Shown: positions 38,932 to 47,700 of the stretch, in pieces | Layout: each line of letters starts with the position of its first letter | Numbering within the stretch: position 1 is the first letter of the stretch | NCBI RefSeq assembly: GCF_040720935.1 | Contig: NZ_JBFDAE010000014.1 | Location: 1 to 64,000, forward strand | Reading direction: 5' to 3' | Source of the DNA: Jejuia sp040720935 | GTDB taxonomy: Bacteria > Bacteroidota > Bacteroidia > Flavobacteriales > Flavobacteriaceae | DNA length: 64,000 bases | Notes under the pieces: model-generated | What the model saw: the letters and a program-made list of their open reading frames with translations, nothing else | What the model was told of the DNA's origin: nothing | Database searches by the model: none | Program-made: the position numbers and the translations under genes

Positions 38932-40167
38932 TTATGCAGTAGTAGTTTTTTCTTTTTTAATCGAAAAATCTACTTCAATTTGATTGTGGATAATATCATC
39001 AAAGGTTTCGCGCTTTCTAATTAAATGCGCTTTGTTTTTGTACCAAAGCACTTCTGCGGGTCTAAACCTAGAGTTATAATTGCTTGTCATTGAGAAACAA
39101 TAGGCACCAGCATTTTTAAATCTTAAAATATCGCCTTCGTTAATTTCATTGATACGTCTGTTGTTTCCAAAAGTGTCAGTTTCACAAATATAGCCTACTA
39201 CGGAATAGAAACGTTCCCGTCCGTCTGGATTGGAAATATTGTCAATATCGTGATGAGAGCCATAAAACATTGGGCGTATCAGGTGATTAAAACCAGAATC
39301 TACCTGAGCAAAAACTGTAGAAGTTGTTTGTTTTACAGCATTCACTTTAGTTAAAAAATGACCAGATTCACTCACTAAAAACTTACCAGGTTCAAAAGCT
39401 AACGTTAAATCCTTTCCATATTCCTTACAAAATGCATTAAATTTTGCAGACAATTTTTTACCCAATTCTTCAATATTGGTTTCAATATCTCCAACTTTAT
39501 AGGGCACTTTAAATCCAGAGCCAAAATCTATAAATTCTAGATTATTAAATTGTTTAGCCGTGTCGAATAAAATTTCACTTGCATATAAAAACACATCAAT
39601 ATCTAAAATGTCACTTCCTGTATGCATGTGAATCCCGTTAATATTCATTTTTGTGTTTTCTACAATACGCAACAAATGTGGTATCTGATGAATTGAAATT
39701 CCAAATTTAGAATCTATATGTCCTACAGAAATGTTCGCATTTCCACCAGCCATAACATGAGGATTTATTCTAATGCAAACAGGTGTATTTGGATGTTTCG
39801 TTCCAAACTGTTCCAATATCGATAAATTATCGATGTTTATTTTAACACCAAGTTTGGCAGCTCTTTCAATTTCATCAAGCGCAACACCATTAGGAGTATA
39901 TATGATTTGTTCAGGTGAAAAACCAGCGGCTAAACCTAATTTTACTTCTTGAATTGAAACGGTATCAATGCCAGAACCCAATTGCTTAAATAGTTTTAAT
40001 ATAGATATATTCGATAATGCTTTGACAGCATAATTTAGCTTTAAGTTTTTTACAGATTTAAAAGCATTGGTTAATCTGTGATATTGAGATTCAATTTTCT
40101 CTGCATCATAAACATATACAGGACTTCCAAATTCTTGGGCAATTTTTAATAATTGTGCGTTTTCCAT
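38932..40167 (-). CDS. lysA: Diaminopimelate decarboxylase
   Basis: PLP enzyme converting meso-diaminopimelate to L-lysine, the last step of lysine synthesis. Taken from the ATG at 40167 (MENAQLLKIAQEFGSPVYVYD) the product has 411 residues, normal for the family. The frame is open for 21 more codons upstream, but that part is unlike the family N-terminus. Visible motifs are LNYAVKALSN with the PLP lysine, HTGSDI, FGSGFKVPY, EPGKFLVSESG, and the substrate Cys region GYICETDTFG. It is divergent from sucC. Confidence 0.95.
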   Translation of the reverse strand: MENAQLLKIAQEFGSPVYVYDAEKIESQYHRLTNAFKSVKNLKLNYAVKALSNISILKLFKQLGSGIDTVSIQEVKLGLAAGFSPEQIIYTPNGVALDEIERAAKLGVKINIDNLSILEQFGTKHPNTPVCIRINPHVMAGGNANISVGHIDSKFGISIHQIPHLLRIVENTKMNINGIHMHTGSDILDIDVFLYASEILFDTAKQFNNLEFIDFGSGFKVPYKVGDIETNIEELGKKLSAKFNAFCKEYGKDLTLAFEPGKFLVSESGHFLTKVNAVKQTTSTVFAQVDSGFNHLIRPMFYGSHHDIDNISNPDGRERFYSVVGYICETDTFGNNRRINEINEGDILRFKNAGAYCFSMTSNYNSRFRPAEVLWYKNKAHLIRKRETFDDIIHNQIEVDFSIKKEKTTTA

Positions 40168-40334
40168 CAGCTTTCTAATAATTTCGGACAAAGATATTTT
40201 TTTACTTAGAAAAACAAACAAATAACTCAAATTTAAACAAATTAAACATAGTGTTAATTATTTAACAAAAATTAAGTTCTAACAAAATCTAGTCAATACT
40301 GCGTTAAATATTAGCTTAATTAATAGTGATTATT

Positions 40335-40342
40335 TACATTTG
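40335..40342 (+). promoter_or_regulatory. Possible sucC -7 box
   Basis: TACATTTG fits TAnnTTTG, 27 bp before the chosen sucC start and inside the longer reading frame, which supports starting at 40370. Confidence 0.45.
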
Positions 40343-40369
40343 TTTTTCTTAAAACAGATACAGCAAACT

Positions 40370-41563
40370 ATGAATTTACATGAATATCAAGGCAAAGAAA
40401 TATTAAGAAGTTTTGGTGTGCGCATTCAGCGCGGTATAGTCGCACAAAACGCTAACGAAGCAGTAGCGGCCGCTAAACAATTAACTTCAGAAACGGGCAC
40501 GAGTTGGCATGTTATTAAAGCCCAGATTCATGCCGGAGGACGTGGAAAAGGTGGTGGCGTTAAGCTTGCTAAGAATTTAAAAGAAGTAGAAGAAATAGCT
40601 GGACAGATTATAGGAATGAATTTGATCACACCTCAAACTTCAGCAGAAGGGAAAAGGGTGCATCAAGTTTTGGTTACCGAAGATGTGTATTATCCAGGTG
40701 AAAGTGAAACAGATGAATTTTACATGTCGGTTTTATTAAACAGAGGCACCGGAAGAAATATGATTATGTATTCTACCGAAGGTGGGATGGATATTGAAAC
40801 TGTTGCAGAAGAAACACCAGATTTAATTTTTACTGAAGAAATCGATCCTGCTGTTGGTTTAATGCCATTTCAAGCGAGACGTATCGCTTTTAACTTAGGA
40901 TTGTCTGGTCTTGCTTTTAAGGAAATGACAAAATTTGTTTCTGCTTTATATACTGCATATGTAAAATCTGATTCTTCTTTATTTGAAATCAATCCTGTTT
41001 TAAAAACCAGCGATAATAAAATAATGGCAGTTGATGCAAAAGTGACTATTGACGATAATGCATTATTCAGACATAAAAATTATGTTGATTTACGTGATGT
41101 ACGTGAAGAAAGCGCTATTGAGGTTGAAGCTGGAGAACTTGGTTTAAACTATGTTGACCTTGACGGAAACGTTGGCTGTATGGTAAACGGAGCAGGTTTG
41201 GCCATGGCAACTATGGATTTGATAAAACAAGCAGGCGGGGAGCCAGCAAACTTTTTAGATGTTGGAGGTACTGCAGATGCTGCTAGAGTAGAAGCAGCAT
41301 TTAAAATCATTTTAAAAGACCCTGCCGTAAAGGCGATATTGATTAATATTTTTGGAGGTATTGTACGTTGCGACCGTGTTGCGCAAGGTGTAATTGACGC
41401 CTATAAAAATATGGGAACTATAAATGTGCCAATTATTGTGCGTTTACAAGGCACTAATGCTGATATAGCAAAGGAGTTAATTGATAATTCAGGATTAGAC
41501 GTTATGAGTGCTACTGAGTTTCAAGAAGCTGCGGATAAAGTCCAAGCGGTTTTAGCCAAATAG
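40370..41563 (+). CDS. sucC: Succinate-CoA ligase (ADP-forming) subunit beta
   Basis: ATP-grasp subunit of succinyl-CoA synthetase in the TCA cycle. The 397-residue protein starts MNLHEYQGKEILRSFGV, the family N-terminus. Ten further upstream codons are open but unlikely. ATP-grasp motifs include KAQIHAGGRGKGGGVKLAKN and FEINPVLKTSDNKIMAVDAK. The CoA-ligase part has VNGAGLAMATMDLIKQAGG, GGTADAARVEAAF and NIFGGIVRCDRVAQGV. The alpha subunit gene sucD is not adjacent, as is common in this family. Confidence 0.96.
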   Translation: MNLHEYQGKEILRSFGVRIQRGIVAQNANEAVAAAKQLTSETGTSWHVIKAQIHAGGRGKGGGVKLAKNLKEVEEIAGQIIGMNLITPQTSAEGKRVHQVLVTEDVYYPGESETDEFYMSVLLNRGTGRNMIMYSTEGGMDIETVAEETPDLIFTEEIDPAVGLMPFQARRIAFNLGLSGLAFKEMTKFVSALYTAYVKSDSSLFEINPVLKTSDNKIMAVDAKVTIDDNALFRHKNYVDLRDVREESAIEVEAGELGLNYVDLDGNVGCMVNGAGLAMATMDLIKQAGGEPANFLDVGGTADAARVEAAFKIILKDPAVKAILINIFGGIVRCDRVAQGVIDAYKNMGTINVPIIVRLQGTNADIAKELIDNSGLDVMSATEFQEAADKVQAVLAK

Positions 41564-41586
41564 AATATTCAATACTATAAATTTAT

Positions 41587-41617
41587 AAAGAGCAACAAGT
41601 TAAGTGTTGCTCTTTTT
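41587..41617. terminator. Terminator of sucC, shared with the convergent DUF1456 gene
   Basis: AAAGAGCAACA (41587-41597), loop, TGTTGCTCTTT (41605-41615), then more T. The stop codon of the leftward DUF1456 gene lies in the loop (41600-41602), so the right arm is inside that coding region. Confidence 0.9.
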
Positions 41618-41878
41618 TTGTGTTTTATTTTCCCCTTTTGGAGTAGATTTCTGTTTTGGTGGCATTGGGCCTCTTAAGTGAATTACCAAACCATTCAAGA
41701 AATTTCTAAGAATTTGATCGCCACATTCCATGTACTTAGGATGGTCTTCTCGTCTAAAAAAAGCACCTAATTCGCTTTTAGAAATTCTAAAATCTACTAA
41801 GGCTAAAATTTTAACAATATCGTCGTCACGTAATTTTAGCGCAACTCTTAATTTTTTTAAAACATCATTATTAGTCAT
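41600..41878 (-). CDS. DUF1456-family protein (YehS-like)
   Basis: A 92-residue protein containing one DUF1456 unit (MTNNDVLKKLRVALKLRDDDIVKILALVDFRISKSELGAFFRREDHPKYMECGDQILRNFLNGLVIHLRG) followed by a Lys/Pro-rich tail. E. coli YehS has two such units, so this is the single-unit form seen in Bacteroidota. Function unknown. The fold is helical and small. Its last codons form one arm of the sucC terminator hairpin, so the gene end and the terminator are constrained together. Confidence 0.85.
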   Translation of the reverse strand: MTNNDVLKKLRVALKLRDDDIVKILALVDFRISKSELGAFFRREDHPKYMECGDQILRNFLNGLVIHLRGPMPPKQKSTPKGENKTQKKSNT

Positions 41879-42248
41879 ATGTTTTCGTTTCGTCTTTATT
41901 TACCAATGCATTTCATCGATTTTGTAAAGTGATAGATGCATTTCTAGCGTTTTTTATAATTTTTGTAAATATACCTTAAATATTCTTGCTTTAAATGAGT
42001 TTTTGCATCAAATGGTATAGTGTAAATAACTGAAAATCAATACATTAATATTGGTTGTTTTAGATAAAACGGAGTATCGACGAAATGACAACATGCTTTT
42101 TTTTTAGATTAAAAAAAATCTTTCTTGATAAAGTAGATGAAATAGCCGATAAGTAACAGTCACTTTTTCGATAAGAGACATTATATCTACGATTATTAAA
42201 AACCCTTTCTGTGTAAATTTATACTATAATAAAAAGAACCCTAAGGAA
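41879..42248. other. 370-bp intergenic region without a visible gene
   Basis: AT-rich region between divergent DUF1456 and TerB-like genes. It has two CGATAAG words (at about 42148 and 42170) and a run of T's. I see no promoter of the usual form, no hairpin and no open frame worth calling. Confidence 0.5.
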
Positions 42249-42662
42249 ATGATTAATAGAGTAGAAAAATTAAGTCTTTTATCTGAAATGATTGCCTTTG
42301 CGCAGTATGAAAAGAATATTAAAGACATTGAATATAACTTTTTGTTAGGTGTTGCCAAACAATTGGATATTTCTCGTGAAGATTTTGATTATTTAATTAA
42401 TCATCCAGTTCACTATACGCATTTAAAATCCCATAGTGAGCGTATTGTTCAGTTTCATAGACTTGTTTTATTAATGAATATTGAACAAGAGCACGGAAAA
42501 AGCAAAAATTCATCTGGTGTAATAAAGCTCTATAATTTTGGATTACGTATGGGGTTAAGCCACGAATCGATTTCGAAGGTTTTATATCTTATGGAAAGTT
42601 TTCCAAATAAAATTGTACCTCCTGATGTTTTAATAGATATTTTTAAAACACAATATAATTAG
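42249..42662 (+). CDS. TerB-like helical protein
   Basis: A 137-residue all-helical cytoplasmic protein: MINRVEKLSLLSEMIAFAQYEKNIKDIEYNFLLGVAKQLDISREDFDYLI resembles the TerB/DjlA N-terminal fold, where short helices carry acidic residues that may bind a metal. The second half (IVQFHRLVLLMNIEQEHGKS, GLRMGLSHESISKVLYLMESFPN) is less typical. Assignment is by pattern. It is convergent with uvrB across a shared hairpin and shows no other functional link. Confidence 0.65.
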   Translation: MINRVEKLSLLSEMIAFAQYEKNIKDIEYNFLLGVAKQLDISREDFDYLINHPVHYTHLKSHSERIVQFHRLVLLMNIEQEHGKSKNSSGVIKLYNFGLRMGLSHESISKVLYLMESFPNKIVPPDVLIDIFKTQYN

Positions 42663-42719
42663 TTCAGAGTAGCTAGTTAAATTTTACAAAAATTTTATAA
42701 TTCGGCTATATTTTTTTTG

Positions 42720-42750
42720 AAAAGCTAAAAGTTCTAAACTTTTAGCTTTT
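42720..42750. terminator. Hairpin at the convergent end of uvrB
   Basis: AAAAGCTAAAAGTT (42720-42733) and AACTTTTAGCTTTT (42737-42750) form a perfect 14-bp stem with loop CTA, which is the uvrB stop codon. The last uvrB codons (KLEKLKV) encode one arm. It may end both the TerB-like gene and uvrB. Confidence 0.7.
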
Positions 42751-44737
42751 CTAATTTATTTTGATAAGATTTTATGTCGTCTCTTAATTGTGCCGCAATA
42801 ATAAAGTCCAATGCTTTTGCAGCCTCTTCCATGAGTTTGCGCTTTTCTCGAATTTTCTTTTCCAGTTCTGGTTTAGATAAATATTCACTCTCAGGTTCTG
42901 CAGCCCTTGCAGCTTCTAATTCATAACTATATGTACTTACTGAATTTTTGGAAAGTACATTATCCAAACTCTTGTTAAGTGCCGTTGGCGTAATGTTGTT
43001 TTCAGTATTGTAAGCTATTTGTTTTTCACGTCGATAGTTCGTTTCATCAATTGTTTTTTGCATGCTTTTTGTAATCTTATCGGCATACATAATAGCTTTT
43101 CCATTTAAGTGTCTTGCGGCTCTTCCAACAGTTTGGGTCAACGATCGGGCAGAACGTAGAAAGCCTTCTTTATCTGCATCTAAAATGGCTACCAAAGAAA
43201 CCTCAGGTAAATCCAGGCCTTCACGCAATAAATTAACACCAACCAAGACATCAAACAAGCCTTTTCTTAGGTCTTGCATGATTTCTACACGCTCCAAAGT
43301 ATCAACATCACTATGGATATAACGACAGCGAATTTGAATTCTGTCAAGATACTTTGTCAGTTCTTCTGCCATTCTTTTGGTAAGCGTTGTTACCAAAGTA
43401 CGTTCGTCTTTTTCAATACGTTGTTGAATTTCTTCAATTAAATCATCAATTTGATTTAAACTAGGACGCACTTCAATAATAGGATCTAGTAATCCCGTAG
43501 GGCGAATGACTTGCTCCACATAAACACCACCTGTTTTTTGTAATTCGTAATCGGCAGGAGTAGCACTCACATAAATGACTTGATTTTGGATGGCTTCGAA
43601 TTCTTCGAATTTTAAGGGTCTGTTATCCATCGCTGCTGGAAGCCTAAAGCCATAGTCCACCAAATTTTCTTTCCTGCTTCGGTCACCGCCATACATAGCG
43701 TGGACTTGTGAAATTGTAACATGGCTTTCGTCCACTACCATTAAATAATCATCTGGAAAATAATCCAATAAACAGAATGGTCGTGTACCAGGAAGCCTTC
43801 TGTCTAAATAGCGGGAATAGTTTTCAATACCAGAACAATAGCCTAATTCACGTATCATTTCCAAATCGAATTCCGTACGTTCCTTAAGTCGTTTTGCTTC
43901 TAAGTGTTTGCCTATTTCCTTAAAATAATCATGTTGTTTTACTAAATCATCTTGAATTTCTTTAATAGCACCTTGAAGTACATCTGGAGAGGTTACAAAC
44001 ATGTTTGCTGGATAAATAGTGAGCTGGTCATATTTTTCAATAACTTGATTCGTTTGGATGTTAAACGATTCCATGTCTTCGATTTCATCTCCAAAAAAGT
44101 GAATTCTAAACGCATCATCTGCATAACTCGGAAAAATATCAACGGTATCTCCTTTTATCCTGAAATTACCATGTCTAAAATCTGCCTCGGTTCTAGAATA
44201 CAAGCTTTGAACTAAAAGATGCAGTAATTGTGTTCGGGAAATGACCTGATCTCGTTTTAAAGAAATGACGTTTTTTTGAAACTCCACGGGATTTCCAATA
44301 CCATAAATACAAGACACAGAAGCGACTACCAATACATCTCTACGGCCAGAAAGTAATGAGGATGTTGCACTTAGTCGCATTTTTTCTATTTCCTCGTTTA
44401 TAGATAAATCCTTTTCTATGTAAACACCAGAAACGGGAATGTAAGCTTCCGGTTGGTAATAATCGTAATAGGATACAAAATACTCAACGGCATTATTTGG
44501 GAAAAACTGTTTAAATTCAGAATATAATTGTGCTGCCAATGTTTTATTGTGGGCCAGAACTAGGGTAGGACGTTGTACTTCTTCAATCACATTAGCGATC
44601 GTAAACGTCTTTCCAGAACCAGTTACACCCAGTAAGGTATGGTGTTTTTCTCCAGAGGAAAGACCTTCCGAAAGTTGATTAATGGCTTGCGGTTGATCTC
44701 CAGTAGGTTTGAATTCAGATTCAATTTTAAATTGCAT
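42734..44737 (-). CDS. uvrB: Excinuclease ABC subunit B
   Basis: A 667-residue helicase-like subunit of nucleotide excision repair that verifies damage and recruits UvrC. Walker A GVTGSGKT (near 40), the beta-hairpin segment YYDYYQPEAYIP (near 95), motif II VVDESHVTISQ, and motifs V-VI GVNLLREGLDLPEVSLVAILDADKEGF with QTVGRAARHLNGK are intact. The C-terminal UVR domain (about 625-660) is present. Its start lies 24 bp after the end of the giant T9SS gene, with -7-like boxes in the gap, so it likely has its own promoter. Confidence 0.97.
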   Translation of the reverse strand: MQFKIESEFKPTGDQPQAINQLSEGLSSGEKHHTLLGVTGSGKTFTIANVIEEVQRPTLVLAHNKTLAAQLYSEFKQFFPNNAVEYFVSYYDYYQPEAYIPVSGVYIEKDLSINEEIEKMRLSATSSLLSGRRDVLVVASVSCIYGIGNPVEFQKNVISLKRDQVISRTQLLHLLVQSLYSRTEADFRHGNFRIKGDTVDIFPSYADDAFRIHFFGDEIEDMESFNIQTNQVIEKYDQLTIYPANMFVTSPDVLQGAIKEIQDDLVKQHDYFKEIGKHLEAKRLKERTEFDLEMIRELGYCSGIENYSRYLDRRLPGTRPFCLLDYFPDDYLMVVDESHVTISQVHAMYGGDRSRKENLVDYGFRLPAAMDNRPLKFEEFEAIQNQVIYVSATPADYELQKTGGVYVEQVIRPTGLLDPIIEVRPSLNQIDDLIEEIQQRIEKDERTLVTTLTKRMAEELTKYLDRIQIRCRYIHSDVDTLERVEIMQDLRKGLFDVLVGVNLLREGLDLPEVSLVAILDADKEGFLRSARSLTQTVGRAARHLNGKAIMYADKITKSMQKTIDETNYRREKQIAYNTENNITPTALNKSLDNVLSKNSVSTYSYELEAARAAEPESEYLSKPELEKKIREKRKLMEEAAKALDFIIAAQLRDDIKSYQNKLEKLKV

Positions 44738-44741
44738 CTTA

Positions 44742-44757
44742 CAAAATTACAAAAATA
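44742..44757 (-). promoter_or_regulatory. uvrB -7 boxes
   Basis: Read leftward TATTTTTG (44757-44750) and directly after it TAATTTTG (44749-44742) both fit TAnnTTTG. The start codon follows within 5-13 bases, so the mRNA would have almost no leader. Confidence 0.45.
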
Positions 44758-44761
44758 TGTG

Positions 44762-47700
44762 CTATCGTTTTAAAGTAAAATGTCCCATAAATGTTCTGCC
44801 ATCTTCAAGAAAAACTTTAAACCAATAATCGTTCGTTGGCATTTGTTGTCCATTGAAAGTACCATCCCAGCCATCTGATGAGGTCAATATTTGTTTCATC
44901 AGTTTTCCATATCGGTCGTAGATATGAATGGTGGTATTTGCTTGCGTGTTTTCATCAACTCCCTTTATTTGCCAAACATCATTAAAACCATCGCCATTTG
45001 GCGTAAAAAACCGTATGTACCCTATAACTGAAATATCTAAAGAAGACACACCACAAATTTCGTCTCTAACGTAAATGGTGTAAAAGCCAGGTTTTACTCT
45101 GTCAAAAAATGGTTCATCTTGATAAGTCATAAAATTGGAATCCCTTTCCGTTAAAGCATAATCATAATCTCCCATACCAAGATTAGTTGGGTCTATGGTT
45201 ACGGAATTATTTTCTGATAGGTCTATTATAGTAACGTCTTCATCTGTAATTGTAGCAATTTCTGAAGCATCTACGAAAATCTCTCTAAATCTTGAACAAC
45301 TTGACCCATCAGTTTTTGTAAGTGTAATAGTGTAAGTCCCGGGAATGGAAACATCAATGGTTCTTTGGTTTGAAACAAGTTGGTTTGTTGTCGAGTTGTC
45401 TAAGCTTGTCCAAAGCCATTCGTAATCAAATACTTCAGTAGTATTATCTTCAAATGGTTCTAAAGTAATACTGAATGTTGGATTTGAGGAACAAACAAGT
45501 CTTGGAGTTTCTACTGTGAATTCTGGCAACGGATTAACAACTAATTCTATATTTGTGGTTGCAAAACAAGAAGGATTTTCAGGGTTTATAACTTCTACTG
45601 AAATAACTTGATTTGTTGAAGTTAAAGCAGAAGGTAAATTAGGACTGTCTATTATTGCGTTGCCATCTTCATCAATATAATTGTAAAAAATTGACATGCC
45701 ACTTTGAGTTCCTAAAATAGTACTCGTAAAAGTAGAGGTGTCAAATTCATAAAAACCATCGTCATCTATATCTCCAAGCGCTCCATCACAAACTATTTGT
45801 CGAGGCACAGGATTTGCAATTGGCTGTTCGTCTATAACAAAAGCTAATGTTGTTTCATCATAACAAGGGCCATCAGGATCTTGCGTATTATTGTTGGTTA
45901 CTCTTATTGTGATAGTTTGGTTTTCTGAAGAAAAAACAGATTGTATTGGACTAGTAACTGGTGTACCATCAGCATATAGCAAAGCAGCTCCACTAGCATC
46001 AAAATAGGTAATAGTAACATCTGCTGGGTTTTGACCGCTTAAAATATTTGTTTCTAGTTGTGAAGTATCAAATGGGTAACTTAAAACAGCATCAGTTACA
46101 TCAAAATTACATGCTCTTTGCATCGTTACAGGATTTGCAACTGGCAATGCTTCAACATTTAATAAATTCTGAAACTCCTGAAGTCCTAAACAGTCGTTAC
46201 CTAAAATACTCTTAACTCTTACCCAGATATTTTGGGTATTTGGAGAATTTGTGTTTTCGTGGTTTGCGATATCCAGTATTTCATTGGTCTCCAATTCCGC
46301 ATCTAATTGACTTTCATAAAAATGAACGGTAACATAAAACGTTGGAAATACAGTATTGGAAATTTCGTTTCTAACGTCTGTCATGTCAAATGTAGCAACG
46401 CCATCTCGAAAGTCTGTACCATCATCACATTGGTATTTTTGTGATGGCATGTAAGTTGCCAATGCAGCACTACTGGGGTTGACTTCTAAAGTAATTGGGA
46501 CAACTCTAAAACATGCGTTAGGGTTCTCAACACGAATCCAAATAGTTTCTGCAACAAAACCTAAAGCATCTTGGTACATCTCTGGAGTTGTAATGGCATT
46601 TATTGCGGTTTCAGCTTCTGGTTGGGTTTCATAATATGAAAATGAGAGATTTTCGGTAGCATGGTTTATGTTGATTTCTTCTTTTATGTTGTCTAAAGTA
46701 AGGTTGAAAAATGCTTGTCCGTCATTGGAAGCATCATCACATTGGGCATAGGTATCAGGATTATTTGCTTGTGGCAACTGAAAAACTTCAATTTCAAAAG
46801 ACGTATCTGTGTAACAATCTGTAAATAGATTATTTGTTACTCTTACATAGATTGTTTGTAATCCAGAAGTTGAATTATTAAAAGCTGTTGGATCTGGTAT
46901 TTGACTAGAATATCCAGCATCGGTAAAATAGGTTAACGTGAAATCTGAGTTAGATTGTCCATTTAAAATCTCAGTTTCTTTAGTTATTAAATTGAAAGTT
47001 ATAAAACCATCAATATCCGTTCCTACGGAAGTATTATCACAGTCTTGCAGCCTCGTCATGGTTGCTGTATCTGTTGGAAAAGCAGTATCATAAACCTCTA
47101 AATTAAAACTTGAAGTTGCGAAACATGTTGTATTTGCATCATTTTCTACTCTTGCAAAAATGGTGGCATTTCCGCTTTCAAACGGACTTGTAATGGCATT
47201 TAGACGATCATCTGCATCCGTTTGTGTTGGATGATAAGTAATCGTCATTCCTGCTTGCGAATTGATGGCATTGTTTTGTAATGTCAAATCAAATGGCATT
47301 GTGCCATTATTGTCATCATCGCATAAACGCATTACAGGCGCAGTATTCGCAATGGGTAAAATAGCAACAGTTAAGTCTATTTCATCGGAATAAAAACCAC
47401 ATGTATTTCCGTTTCTATTTAAGTAAACTCTATATTGATTGTTATTGAAGGTAAGAGGTACATTGCTAATTATTAATGCATTGGTTAATGCCCCAGAATA
47501 AGTAGCATCGTCTGTAATTACTGTCCAGTTTATACCGTCTGTACTTAGTTCCCATTGATACGTTTCAGCTTCTGGGGAAACCACCGAAATTATGGCATTT
47601 GATAATTCGCAAACTTCAGTATCTATTGGTTGTGTTGTAATTGAAAGAGGTGCAGCGTCTAAATAATCAGCATTTGGTATAGTGTATCCGTCTGATGCAT

